In this document: piece by piece, positions 10,969 to 21,882 of the stretch | How the letters are laid out: each line of letters starts with the position of its first letter | How positions within the stretch are numbered: position 1 is the stretch's first letter | Assembly (NCBI GenBank): GCA_013054445.1 | Contig: JAAMPI010000182.1 | Span: 1-54,622 of the forward strand | DNA from: Cudoniella acicularis | Lineage: Eukaryota; Ascomycota; Leotiomycetes; Helotiales; Helotiaceae | Reading direction: 5' to 3' | DNA: 54,622 nucleotides | Made by a program: the position numbers and the translations under genes | Notes under the pieces: model-generated | Databases searched by the model: none | Told to the model about the DNA's origin: nothing | The model's input: only the letters and a program-made list of their open reading frames with translations

Positions 10969-11386
10969 ATGCGTGATAAAGTTCGGAAAAGGCAAAGTGA
11001 GGCACAGAGTAGGAGGAAGAGGACGGTGATTAAGAAGACCCACGAGCTTGAACTTCATAGTATAGATATAGCATTTATTGTCTGTCGAAATAGACGGTTT
11101 ACTACTTATCGATCAGTCGATAAAGCGGATTGGCCACCATCTATAGAGCAAATAGTAAGTAGACTCTCCTGGATCCGATAGATATATCAAGCTAAACTTT
11201 CCTTAGATGCATTCATATCCTGCCCCTAATAATCTGCTTCTACATGATGTTGATGCTCAACTTCAAAAGCGTTTTGCTGAGAACAGATCTCAGCCAGATC
11301 TATGGCAGATAGAGAACAATAAGAAGGAAACAACTAAGAATAGAGATATTGCAAGAGGGAAGAGCTCGACAGAAGATAAAGCGTAG
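10969..11386 (+). CDS. Small MADS/SRF-like DNA-binding protein (candidate), possibly truncated by a stop
   Basis: Two exons (10969-11154 and 11207-11386; intron 11155-11206 with GTAAGT and CTTAG) give 121 residues. The basic N-terminus RKRQSEAQSRRKRTVIKKTH, followed by ELELHSIDIAFIVCRNRRFT, looks like the helix-plus-strand core of a MADS domain (basic helix, KKxxEL, then D-[IV]-A-x-[IV]-[IV]). It is followed by TYRSVDKADWPPSIEQI and a second exon with PAPNNLLLHDVDAQLQKR. Short single-domain MADS-like proteins of this type occur in fungal genomes, but the match is by eye. The TAG at 11384-11386 may itself be a decayed CAG. The same frame continues for 30 more codons to a TGA at 11477-11479, without a break in character. 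The surroundings are repeat-rich and AT-rich, so this could be a decayed or element-borne gene. Confidence 0.45.
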
Positions 11387-11479
11387 GAGAAGAACGCAGC
11401 GACACAACCGTTTATGCTGTTTCCGAGGCAGACTAATATGAGTCTTTCGCTGTCAATGGATCATTTTGCAAGGTGTTGA

Positions 11480-11789
11480 GCATACCACATATCCGCATCT
11501 TAGGGGGTGGTATAAATTTAAAGGATCCTTTTGGTAGGGAGACATTAGAGCTCGGGCAGGTCCGATTTATTAATGTGATACTTCTCTCGAGATCATTATC
11601 GCAGTTATTATATTTAGCACGAGAGCTTCAAGAACGTAATTCAATGCTATTCCAAAGGTTAAGAATGAATAACTCCTCTCCAACCTGATCCATCCATTTA
11701 TCTTGGAGATGAAAGAGTTGAGTGAATATGAAAACCTGATGTGTCCCCGCAAATCACCTCTACTGCTTCACTGTGCCAACTAACACCGC
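11480..11789. other. Intergenic, nothing recognised
   Basis: About 310 bp between the end of the MADS-like frame and the 3' end of the convergent coiled-coil gene. It holds only short overlapping ORFs. Confidence 0.5.
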
Positions 11790-13024
11790 TCATCCCTTTC
11801 TTGATCCCTCCTTCCTCCCTCCCAGAGCCTCCCGCATCTCTTGTGATAGCATGGCTTCCGTCAGCGAGTCCTTTGATGATCCTCTCGAGGGTGTTCCTCC
11901 AGGCTGATAAGCTTGCATTTTAGCTATGACTTTTGTATAGTGCCGCTCGTTTGAGGAGGCATCCCACAAAAGCACATCAGGCTCTTCTGATACAGATTTC
12001 GCTGGACGAAAGCTAACAGGGAATTCTAGAGGCACAACGTCCCTCGGTGAGGATTGCGGCTCCGACCTCCTTGCCCGCTTTGTATCTTTCACCTCAGTAG
12101 TTTTGGCTTCTGCTAGCCCCCTCTTACTTACTTCTAGCGGAGGTCGCTGTCGATGTTGAGCCGCCCTTTGAAAAAATTCGCGAATGTCTTGAAACACTAA
12201 ACCAAGTCGGGATGCGAGTTCATCTATTGCTATGCCAGGATATTTTCGAACGGCATCCTCAATTGATAGGTGCTGCTGTGAGGGATCGGATAGGGAATCG
12301 GACTCGTCACTCGATTCATCATTTGAATCACTTGCGGAGGTTGGGTAAAGTGGCCTGCCCCAATATTCGAAGCCTTGTATGTCGTAAAACCGGACAAGAT
12401 AGAGTAATTTCTTCTCTGTTCGTAAAATAAGTGATCTGAGCTATATAGAGCATTGTTATTAAGTTACGTACCGTTGCGTGGGAATTGCAAACTCCAAAAC
12501 TCTTTGACCGATCGTGGGAAATACTGTGGAGTTTTGAACCCGATATTAGGTCGGTAGACCCCAATGCTAGCAATGTCATGATATGGCAGCTTCCTTGACC
12601 CGTTGTGTCTCTGCCCCTCCATCCAATTTAACCTAGCTTCTATTTCGCCTACCTTTTCCTTCACCTGGCCCACCTCTTCCTTCACCTGGCCCACCTCTTC
12701 CTTCACCTGGCCCACCTCTTCCTTCACCTGGCCCACCTCTTCCTTCACCTGGCCCACCTCTTTCTTCAAGTCTCGAAGATCTTCCTTAACTCGGCCCAGC
12801 TCATTGTTCAACTCGCCTAATCTTCCGCTTAACGTGTCGTTGACAGTACATAGCTTGTCGTTGAATTCGTGTTGCAGCGTAGAGATCCCATCTTGTAGCT
12901 CGTTGTTGCCTATCTCGATTAGGCTGCGTTGCGTCTGAAATTCTTTCCGAATGTCCTCGTCCTGTTTGTGTCGATGGAGTATATAGTCGTCTTCGGTGAT
13001 GAATCTTGAGTTGACTTGTGCCAT
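11790..13024 (-). CDS. Uncharacterised coiled-coil protein with VGQVKEE heptad repeats
   Basis: The start is the ATG at 13024 (MAQVNSRFITEDDYILHRH). The N-terminal half is one long coiled coil (residues about 20-140) ending in five copies of the heptad VGQVKEE, each encoded by an identical 21-bp unit. It is followed by a globular-looking segment containing YRPNIGFKTPQYFPRSVKEF. A second region in a different frame (about 12445-11790) reads RTEKKLLYLVRFYDIQGFEY, then a Ser/Asp-rich acidic linker, LSIEDAVRKYP, LASRLGLVFQDIREFFQRA and a basic/polar tail. The two parts join if a short intron (GTAACT...CTCAG, about 32 nt, near 12474-12443) is removed. That is unusually short, so a frameshift is the alternative. 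I do not recognise a domain of known function. The join of a long coiled coil to a YLVRFYDIQG block suggests a conserved fungal family of unknown role, which is inference. Confidence 0.55.
12657..12762. repeat. Perfect 21-bp coding minisatellite, about five units
   Basis: The unit TCACCTGGCCCACCTCTTCC plus T recurs without base changes at 12661, 12682, 12703, 12724 and 12745. On the minus strand it encodes the heptad VGQVKEE of the coiled-coil gene. Identity at synonymous positions points to recent slippage or homogenisation. Confidence 0.9.
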
Positions 13025-13460
13025 CGCTGGATCGGATTTGATGAGGTTGAAGAAGCTGTGATGAAGGTCGCACGGCGTTGTTGCCTTAGCGCCAAATCAG
13101 CTGACTCATACCCGAGATCCCGCTTAAATGCACGCCTCACCCACTAATTTTACTACCCCTCACTAACCACTTCAAATATTAATTATTAAATAACCACAAA
13201 ATATATCAACTTATAATTAAAAATAGAGACAGTTCAGTAGCAAGTATATAACATTATAAAGGATCAAGTGCCATTCTCAAATATCACTATCTTTTTTATC
13301 ATACGCCCGCTTTTAGACGATTTTACTGCTTCGGCCAGGACCACCCCTATATGTCACGAATACGATACCACGTGCAGGCACAGGCCTGAGGCTTGGCTGC
13401 GACCAATGGAAACGGCACAGAGAACCAGGGTCCTAATTCACGGAATCACGTGACTAGTCA
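13025..13460. other. Upstream region of coiled-coil gene, AT-rich
   Basis: 436 bp between the coiled-coil gene start and the candidate LTR. No gene is recognised. The part at 13150-13290 is very AT-rich. Confidence 0.45.
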
Positions 13461-13674
13461 TGTGACCGGAGATCGCAGGACCGCGAGTGCGATCCAGCGG
13501 TCCTATGATCTAGCGAGGGGATCGCTAGGCGAGCCTTACGATCCTAATAGTAGGTCTATATAAGCAAAGGGATTTCCTTACTAGATAGGAGCTTCGTGCT
13601 CAACCTTTTATAGCAATCTTGTATCATACTTTGGTTATCCTTGCTTGTAACGACTAAGCTTCCGTGCTGTCACA
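13461..13674. mobile_element. Candidate solo LTR (or 5' LTR of a lost element)
   Basis: The segment begins TGTGACCGG and ends GCTGTCACA, so its outermost six bases (TGTGAC/GTCACA) are a perfect inverted repeat of the TG...CA type that ends LTRs. Inside there is a promoter-like TCTATATAAGC at about 13555. The length of 214 bp fits fungal LTRs. The flanks (AGTCA before, GATCT after) do not form a target-site duplication, so recombination or decay must be assumed. The sequence after it (TGGTGCG...) could be a primer-binding site, but no gag or pol follows. Confidence 0.45.
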
Positions 13675-13950
13675 GATCTGGTGCGTTGGTCACGTGTGGG
13701 GGCACGTGGTGGACGTGGCCAGCTGGACCCGCATATATATAGTGGAATAGCAGAATTGATCGCTGATCAATTCTAGTGCCTTTTTGGCCTGCTGGCGCAC
13801 TGGTAAAAGCTATTCCGACTGCTGCTGTCACAAAAAAAGTAACATGAAAAAGCACTTTACTAGATTATAAAACAACTGATATATAGGCCTATATTAGCCT
13901 TTAACGTGTAAATTATTAATATTACGTAAATATAAGCTTTATAGCTTACT

Positions 13951-14282
13951 TTAGTGCCGTCGGAAGAATTCGTCTACTTAGTTCTTCCCTATAACGCGTC
14001 TAATCATCTCTTCTATGAAGTTCCTGACTGTCTGACTCGTTAGAGGGATCCCGCGCTCAGTAAGGCGATTGATCTGATTAACTAGAACACGTTCTTGGGC
14101 GTTAGTGAGGCATTGGTAGACTTGAGACTAGAACTGGGCCCTGTAGGTGGTTTTGCCCCTAGCGCGTGTCGGGATAGCGTAGATCGGTCTAATTTGTATT
14201 TCCTAGCTACTATAGCGTGGCTAGGAGCTAAAGAGCTTTTAATTTCGGCCAGAGTCTTCTGCATATCGTCTTCGTTGACCAT
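13951..14282 (-). pseudogene. Fot1/pogo-type transposase N-terminal relic
   Basis: Minus-strand remnant of a pogo-superfamily DDE transposase. From an ATG at 14282 it reads a helix-turn-helix with KTLAEIKSSLAPSHAIVARK and YKLDRSTLSRHA. It continues after a frameshift (near 14090) as VLVNQINRLTERGIPLTSQ, then TVRNFIEEM and GKN, a stop, and VDEFFRRH. The order psq-like HTH, ERGIP, VRNF, GKNWV-x-x-F-x-x-RH is the CENP-B/Tc5-type DNA-binding region of Fot1 elements. The frameshift, the TAA replacing the expected Trp codon and the complete lack of a DDE catalytic core show it is dead and truncated. Confidence 0.8.
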
Positions 14283-15225
14283 TTTATAGGTGTTTAAAGA
14301 AGTAAAGTGTGTCGCTGGTGAAGCGTGCATTTTAGCGGGGCGTGCATTTAAGCAGGATCTCGAGTACCCCGGGTATTGTTCCTCCGCGTCAGGCCCGTAG
14401 CCCCTCGTGCGGGCGTGGGTGATTTGGCAATCGTTCCATCAAAAAAACACGACCACCAATTATCCTCCATTTGGCCTCACTCTAGATCATACTTCGTCTC
14501 CCTACGTAAGCTACACAATAGTGACAATAGAGACGGTCCAATGCGTAAAAGTAGTACGTGATTAGGCTTCAAATCAATTTAAATGTTCCAGTGGCAAAAG
14601 GACATCCTCTAGCACATGCAATTTTTTGTGAAATACGTGGAAGAATACGGGAAGACAAAGTTAGCAAGGCCCAGGGCGACCACTTATTTTCTGCACCCCC
14701 TTTTCCCGAAGCGAAATGATTATATAAGCAATAACTTTCCCCCTTTCTCTTTGCAGATCAAGAATGCATTACGTACAGCACATGCGTTGGTAAACTTTGA
14801 TAAGAACAAGTTTGTCTGTTACTCACGTGCAGACCGTCCTTGATATTGGGAGGATTTTTGAAAGCGATTTCAAAGGGACAGGGAAGATTGACAACATAAA
14901 TGGCTATTTCTGAACTTCAGATGGGATATTACCGCTTGTGATCTTCAACGGCGTATTTCGTTTGCGCTCTTCATCTCTTCTGGGGATTTATGCCCGACAT
15001 ATCGGTGCTTTGATGTTTGTCGAGATGTTGGAGGCTTCTTCCAGGCTTCAGGCGTGAACCTAAGTCCATGATTCCTCCTTGTGCCTAGCACATGGTCGTG
15101 GAAGTGATGTCATTTACCTGGCCTTCACATTAATCAGATAGCTCACCAGTTGTTTTCATTCTACAACACTACATTTTAATTCTACTAAATAGAGCCGCCG
15201 ACCCAAACCCCCTTCACAATCCAGA
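14283..15225. other. Intergenic, nothing recognised
   Basis: 943 bp between the transposase relic and the 3' end of the helicase gene. No domain-bearing ORF, RNA gene or clear repeat is seen. Confidence 0.5.
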
Positions 15226-18200
15226 TCAAATTCTAACTCCACCGAATTGTCGCTCCAAGTCCGTAGCAGGTCTGACACCACTAACAGCCCGATGATCATG
15301 GCCACCAACCGGAGAACCACATTGTGGGCATTGAGAGGTTACCATCGGCATACCGCACTCTCCAACCGTGAATGGGTGACCATTCTCACAGTAATACCAA
15401 TGCCCAGTGCCTCTAAAGTCATGTGCCATGGCCGTATACACAGCAGCCTTTTCTTCATTGCTCACTGGCATATAGAATGTCGAACCGCGCAGCATCTTCT
15501 CCACGTCTTCAACTTCGTTTCCCATGCCTGCTGTCTGGCCAGGGTATTTATTACATATTTTGTGTGCGAGTTGAAGGTGTCCCCTGGCCTCGTCTAAGAG
15601 CTGTGTAAGCTCTGATTCAGGCTCTGCGAGGCTCCACTCGAGGGCGAGAAACCGTGCCCAGTATAGGTGACCCTCGACTGCGTTTCCTGGTTGATTTCTC
15701 GAGTAGGATTCTGCTATCAATTTTTCACATTCCTTTCTGTTGATGCTCAAATCGACCTGGACGCTAGGAGAATCTGCACCAGTCTCGCCTTTCCGGTCAT
15801 TGAGGAAAGTGAGGAGGATGGTGTAATCGCATCTAATGAGCAGCACGGTGGTTAGAAGTCGGTTGCGCACCTGAAGAATATCTACCTTTGAGTGTAAATC
15901 GATATCGATGCCGCGATGTCTGCGGGCGTCTTGAACGAGGTCGTAGATGCGGCCAAAGGGTTGTTCTCTCTCATTGATTTGTTGCAGGAACTTCTTGACC
16001 TCTCTTCGAAGCGCGATGATCGTTTTATATCGGCTCTCTTTTCGCGTAAGTGTTTCTATCTGGGAGATTTGTTGATTACGAGTCCCCTTTAACTGGAGCG
16101 GTCCTGACAAAGAAGATACCCCATCAGACACCTTCTGGCTACCTCTAGCAGTCTCACGGAGCTCTGCCTCAATTGCTTGCATCCTAGTGACTAGAGGAAT
16201 GAACCCCAGGTTGGCCCAGACGATGAACTTCTTTGTTGCCTCGTCGATCAATGCTCGACGAACAATACGACTATAGCGGTTGAGATTTCGCAAGGGGCCT
16301 CGGCACGTTGGGCAGCTTTTCATCTCGGAGGCAGAGAATGGTTCGGCGCTGTTCTTCAGGTCTAAAATGAACCCTTCGGCATTCATGGTATAGAAATCTG
16401 ACATGCTCATGTGTCCGTCCATACTCTCCAGGGTCAGAATGTGCCCACATGGTGGTATAATGCAGGGAGCCTCATCAAGATCCACCTCCTCGAAAGTAGT
16501 AGACAAAATGAAGTCAACGACCATTCCCTTGATTGTTGGGTGCGCACAAATCTGGCAATACACAACACCTCGACAGACCTCTCCACAAATAGACGGACAT
16601 CGATGCCCACAAGCCAAGATCTTTGCACAGCGCTCTGAGCATGGCAGCAGATCACAGGGCACTGCGCATGGTAATGGACACCGTCCGCGATGTAGACAAG
16701 ACCAGGAACAATCCTCGGCACAAGGTACACAAGGCTCATGGCACAGCTTGCTACATTTCGAATGATTACAGCTGACTTCGCAGGGTTCCGTGCAAAGAGG
16801 ACAGGGCATGCCGCCGTGACATGGAGCTTTGCAGCTGTGACTACAGGTCGTGTATGGTCTTCCACACTGGGTGTTACAAACTCCATGTTTCTTCTCAGTA
16901 ATTATACCGTCAATTCTGGTATTGCAATCTTGGCAAGCATGCGTGCAATTGTGTCCACAAGTCAGTGCTGCTCCGCAGGTCGCTGAACAGGGGTAATTAA
17001 CATCTAAAGGCAGCTCGTAACAACGGACTTGGATTTTATGTTTGCAATGCTCCATGACTTGTTCCATCTGGAACTGACAGCGAACTTCCTCTGGTATCTG
17101 CGCCTCATGACATCTCAGCTGCCTAGCAATGTGTCCACATGGTAAAGGGATATCGAATAATACTACTTGGCATTTTGGCTCGCATAGATCTCCACAAGGT
17201 CTCGGACACTCATGCTCGCAACCTTTCTTTGTTCTTGGACAACGTTCAAGGCAACGAACTGCATTGTGCAAAGATGTAGAATGGCACATATTAGGACAGG
17301 AATGCCCACAGAGTAGTCTCGACAAGCATCTCTTAGCACAACCGCCTTCAGGGGCGAGCCGAGAAAAGTCGTCCGGCACCGAGACTTCGATAGGTGTAGC
17401 TTTATGTCGAGGACAGCAGAGTGCAAGACTTGGACCGATGTTGTTTGAGCGTTCCAAAATGGAGAGTACTTCAGCCCACATAGGAACGGGCCTCGAGGTA
17501 TCGGAGTTGCCGATGATGTACATGCCATGTCGTGCACGACTCAGGAGCACATTAATGCGATTGGAAGTCTTTAAGAATCCACATTTCCGCTCGTCGTTGC
17601 TCCGAACTAAGGAGACCACAATGACTAGCGCTTCTTCTCCCTGGAAATTGTCAACGGTAGCAATCCTTAAAGCATTGAGCAGTGTCGTTTTCTGGACTTG
17701 GACTTGGACTTGGCTATCTGTAGAATTTTCCGGGTCATCTTGAAGTCCCTTAGCTTCTAACTCCTCTTGATCTCGATCCCCAACAACAATCTCGAAGGAA
17801 TTCGCTAATCGCTTCTTGATTTTCTGCAATTGTCCTAGATATGGAGTGAGAACGGCAATATCCTCACTCCTATACGTTCCTTGCTTTACAAGATGTGAGA
17901 CGAGAGCAGCGATCATATCCACTTCGAAAGTATTGGTTCTAGATAACGAGATACCTTGGGCATTTTGCGGGTCTTCCTTCTCTCGATGATCAAACCAGTA
18001 CAGACGATCTCGCATCCCATCAACTTCTGGATATTCTAACACTGAGGGGTGATCTTGCAAGTCCGGATAGAGCGGGACTCGAACTAGCTCTGAGATAGAA
18101 GGGTGCATTCGTCGCTGAGTCTTTAATGTACTCAAAGGAACTTGGAGATTCCCTACCTGTGGCTTCACGAGACGCTCAAACAGCGATATGTCGAGTGAGT

Positions 18201-21063
18201 ATCTCTTGCCTCGGGGATTGTCATGTTGAAGCTCGTAGTTGTTGATCTGGGGCCGGAGTTGCTCATGATCGCCAATCAAAATTCCGTGTTCAACACCAGG
18301 TAGGAATGCAGTAAGGGTATGCGCCTCGAGAACTTCTCCAGCTTCTTCGCAAAGCATGACTTTGGCACGCACGCGCTGGAGCAGCTCGATGTTCCTTGCC
18401 AACCCGGACGTCGTGACGCCGATGATGTGCGCTTCTCGGAGACATCGAAGATCCAGTTCACTGTGACATTTATCCAGTGCGGATTTGGAACTATGGTAGG
18501 AATCCAGTTCATGAATGAGATCATTAGTGAGTTGCTCACTACTTTGCTCAATCCAATGCTTATAAAGGGCACCACGCTCTAACGTCGACATCTCTCTCAA
18601 AGAAATGACCAAGAGCTGAGCAACAGGACGATTTGAAGAGAGTTTCTTCGGTGCTCCTCTAAGCCAACTCTCGACAACCCGAAACTTCCTCCCCTTCACT
18701 TCCTGAAACCCCTCCTCATCTACCCCGTTCCCGAACAATTCCTTGAAATGCCGATTGTAGGTCCTCATAAGATAGGCTTGGATATTTGTCCAAGACTTTG
18801 GATTATTCAACCCAGACAAAATATCTTCAATCTTTCGTAGTGTTTCCCCGATATCCCGATTGTATTGCCATTTGTCGTGTTTTTCCGTCTTCGTAGGCAC
18901 GGCTTCTTGCGCTACATGACGGAGGGTGAGATTTTGAAGCAAATCGGATTTGGATCGTGAGCCTAGACGGATGACTTGCATCACGCCATCCTTCACTAAA
19001 TGCTCTAACAGCTGATCGAGAGCATGATTCGTGTAGCATACGCAGATAATGGGACCTAGGTTGGCTGCCTCTCGGTTGTGGAGTAAAGCCTTGATGATCG
19101 CTACGCCAGTATAACTCTTTCCTGTACCGGGTGGGCCTTGGATGAGAGCTAGCCCTGTACTGAGAGCTTGGATGACGGCGAATTGCTGGGCTTTGTCAAG
19201 CGTGGACCCTCCGTCCAGCTTGGTGAAATCAAATGGCTGCCCAGGCTTTAGAGTCACTGGTACGCCGGCGAGAACGTCAAGGTTGAAACTAAATCCTCTT
19301 TTGGTAGCGTACGCTGGAGGTTTTATGACGGCAGCGGAAGTCTGCGAATCTGGTGCTACGATCTCCGCGAATGGAAGGTTCAGTGTCCGGCTCATTTTTT
19401 GCAAGGCTTGCAGAGTTGGCTGAAATGAAGGTAGGAGAACCCCCGGGAACTCAACGAGTGATTGTCGAGTTTTGGAAGGTGCGATGTGAGTACTGATCCA
19501 AATGGCATCTTCCGTTTTATATTCAGCCAGGCCCAACAGCACAGACGCACGATTCGCTTGTCTAAAAAGGCTGGGAATATTGTCTGATCTTCTCTTGTTA
19601 TCTGAATTAGAGTCCGTTCTCCCGTGGAGTGGCAGTATTGGATCGCAGACAGACAGGAAGATGATTTTGCTATTTGAAGAAATGAAACAGACCAGCGAAT
19701 CGACTTGCAAAAGCTTGCTCCCTTTCCACCACTCCTCTCGCTGCTTCATGGATTTGTTTTTAGTTTGGGGAGGTTGGTCGAATTCGGCTACGACTTGGAA
19801 ACCCTTTCTACGATCTACACATATACGGGAAAAGCAGACGTTGTGGTAGATGAGCTTCCGAACGCCTTGTTGACCTGTGTGTATAGTTGGGACATTACGA
19901 TTTGGATGTCCTAGTCTCGCAACCTCTTCACGCACTGCATCTCGTAGTTGTCCCACTGTATCTTCGCGGAGGAGTCGGAATTGTCTGTCTAGGAGTCCGG
20001 CGAGACCTGATAGGTGGTGTTGTGTAGAGTCGATTAATGGGAGATATTCTTGTCGTGAGGAAGCGATCTCGTGCGCTGTAGGGAGGGTCTGGATGTCGGC
20101 GATACTCGCATGGTCGTTATCATGTCGAGCGCCGTTGTTGGAGAGGTTCCCAGGCAAGTCTTGACTCAACTCGAAGGCTGCAGTCAGGAAGTTTCGCGGA
20201 GTTGATGGGGTTGGGGCGAGAGGCAACGAAGAGCCGATGTTGAGACGACGTCTGATTCGAGTGAGGCATTGTTGTGCATTCGGTCCTATGAAATTCTCTG
20301 GGATACAGGCAGAGATTGTCTCTGCAATGGCAGTGAAGCCTTCAATGACTTGGGCACTCTGGTTGATCTCGATCAGCCGATCTAGAACTGCAAGACTCGA
20401 TGATATGGCAATGGTAGAGACTTCCTCATCGCTTGAAGGATGTCCCAAAATCATTCTACTCAGAGCAGTTGCTGTAAAGCAGAACACACGGAGACCACGC
20501 CGACCGCTGGGACCGAAGAGAAAGGTGTAGATAGTATCAACAGGAGTTTCCAGTATCAGCGAGGATAGCACATCTGGGTGAGAGATGATCCTGTAGAAAG
20601 GAAGAGTCCTATCTCTAAATATCGAGACAGTAGCGTCGTCCTCTTGGCTAGCAGCCATAATGTCCGTTAAGGTTTTGATGATTGCAAGTCCCGGCTCTCC
20701 ACCGAGTTTGGTGATGACATGCTGGCGTGTTCCTGGATCCTCGCTGTCAATGAGATTCCAACCCATCTGGAAGAACTTTTTTGTGTCCACAGCAGCTCCG
20801 AAACGTGAGGAATTTGTGTTAGGTCTAGGAATCATGTATGTCCAATTTCGGCAGATCGCTTTGGTTTCAGTCTCCTCGCGAAGCTGTGGATTTGCAGTGC
20901 TTGATGAGCCTGTGGTGGTTATGGATGTGTCATGGCTGAATCGACAGTTGGTACCGCGGCGGCAGCGGCCGCGTTTGAAGTCGAAGCAGAGCTCTGGTCT
21001 ATTGTTTCTTGAAGTCAGTGGTCGTTCTCATAAAAACGGTAGAGTATCGAGTACCCACGGCAT
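15226..21063 (-). CDS. ZNFX1-like RNA helicase with CCCH, NFX1-type and RZ zinc fingers
   Basis: A very large SF1 helicase of the UPF1/ZNFX1 group, about 1928 residues. The coding start is inferred at the ATG at 21063. Codon one plus two bases join across intron 21008-21058 to an open frame running from 21007 to 15226. An internal ATG at 20835 would lose the first zinc finger. Order of parts: CCCH finger (C-x7-C-x5-C-x3-H, CFDFKRGRCRRGTNCRFSH, residues about 9-27); Walker A GPPGTGKSYTG (about 625); CEEAGEVLEAH; IGDHEQLRPQ; TQRRMHPSIS; VDNFQGEEALVIVVS (about 1120); LLSRARHGMYIIGN; a Cys/His-rich block of NFX1-type fingers (about 1225-1540); and a C-terminal RZ finger HWYYCENGHPFTVGECGMPM...CPQCG (about 1875-1910). 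All helicase motifs look intact. Relatives include animal ZNFX1 (antiviral dsRNA sensing and small-RNA inheritance) and S. pombe Hrr1 (RNAi heterochromatin). A role in RNA surveillance or silencing is inferred from these. Confidence 0.9.
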
Positions 21064-21882
21064 TCTAGAAAGCGTGTATTGGATCTACCAGACTCATGGA
21101 TGATTGACTGAAGATTGTAAGCAAGCGGGCAGAGCAAGCAATGTTGATGATAGCTAGAGCTTACGGCGTGAGAAGGCTCTGATCGAATGAAGGAGGTAGG
21201 TAACGTCCACAACACTCCCTTGGTGTGTGCCTCCCACTTCACCGGACGCAGCTTTGAAGCTCTAAGCGACTGGTTGCTAAAGGAGCATGCATGATACGAT
21301 GTCTTGAACCATTGTACGACACTGACAAACGCACGATGTGTTGTTTGAACCTCAACAGCCAATCAGACGAAGGAGCCCTCCTAGCGCCGGCACGGCAACG
21401 GCCGTTTCAAGTGGTGCTTAAAGAAGCTATGGGTGATGTAGTACAATACCTTTTCCATCATGTCTATCACCCCGCTTCGACTGAGGTAATGCCCCAGGGT
21501 AAACCCATACGGCAGCCAACCTAATTCGGTTAGCGCATTGCAATGGGCTATTCCTTCATAAACGATCTTCCGAAGCCATAGGCCAGTCTATCCGCCATGA
21601 GCTCGAACGCGATCACCGGTCAAAAGGCTATCTTACATAAACCACACACGGATGCTCTATTGGTGGCAACATTCATACAAAGTTAACATGTGGCGGGGCT
21701 GAACCATAACTTCATTTCTACACTGCAGCCTTAAAAATCAAGGCTCGAGCACTGACTAACCATAACGACCAGCAATCGCATAAGAGATGCTTCACACTTC
21801 ATGTCCATACATATTTTGAGTTAGAAATCTGCCGTTGCTTCCCAATAATGTGGGTTGAGACTGAGCAACACATGAGCTAAGA
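21064..21882. other. Intergenic between helicase and dynamin-like GTPase
   Basis: 819 bp holding the helicase promoter and the GTPase 3' end. A 37-bp sequence at 21502-21538 recurs at 25482-25519. The ORFs here (21015-21362 minus, 21291-21524 plus) overlap and are unrecognised. Confidence 0.55.
21502..21538. repeat. Dispersed direct repeat, copy 1
   Basis: AACCCATACGGCAGCC followed by AACCTAATTCGGTTAGCGCAT matches 25482-25519 with about five differences and one gap. It lies downstream of the dynamin-like gene. Near both copies a second shared word (AAACGATCTTCCG / AAACGGTCTTCCG) follows within about 30-70 bp. Confidence 0.7.

Noticed and set aside
12603..12938. Plus-strand ORF with repeated FTWPTSS units
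   Set aside because: It is the antisense reading of the 21-bp coding minisatellite. The minus frame gives a proper coiled coil with flanking conserved-looking segments.
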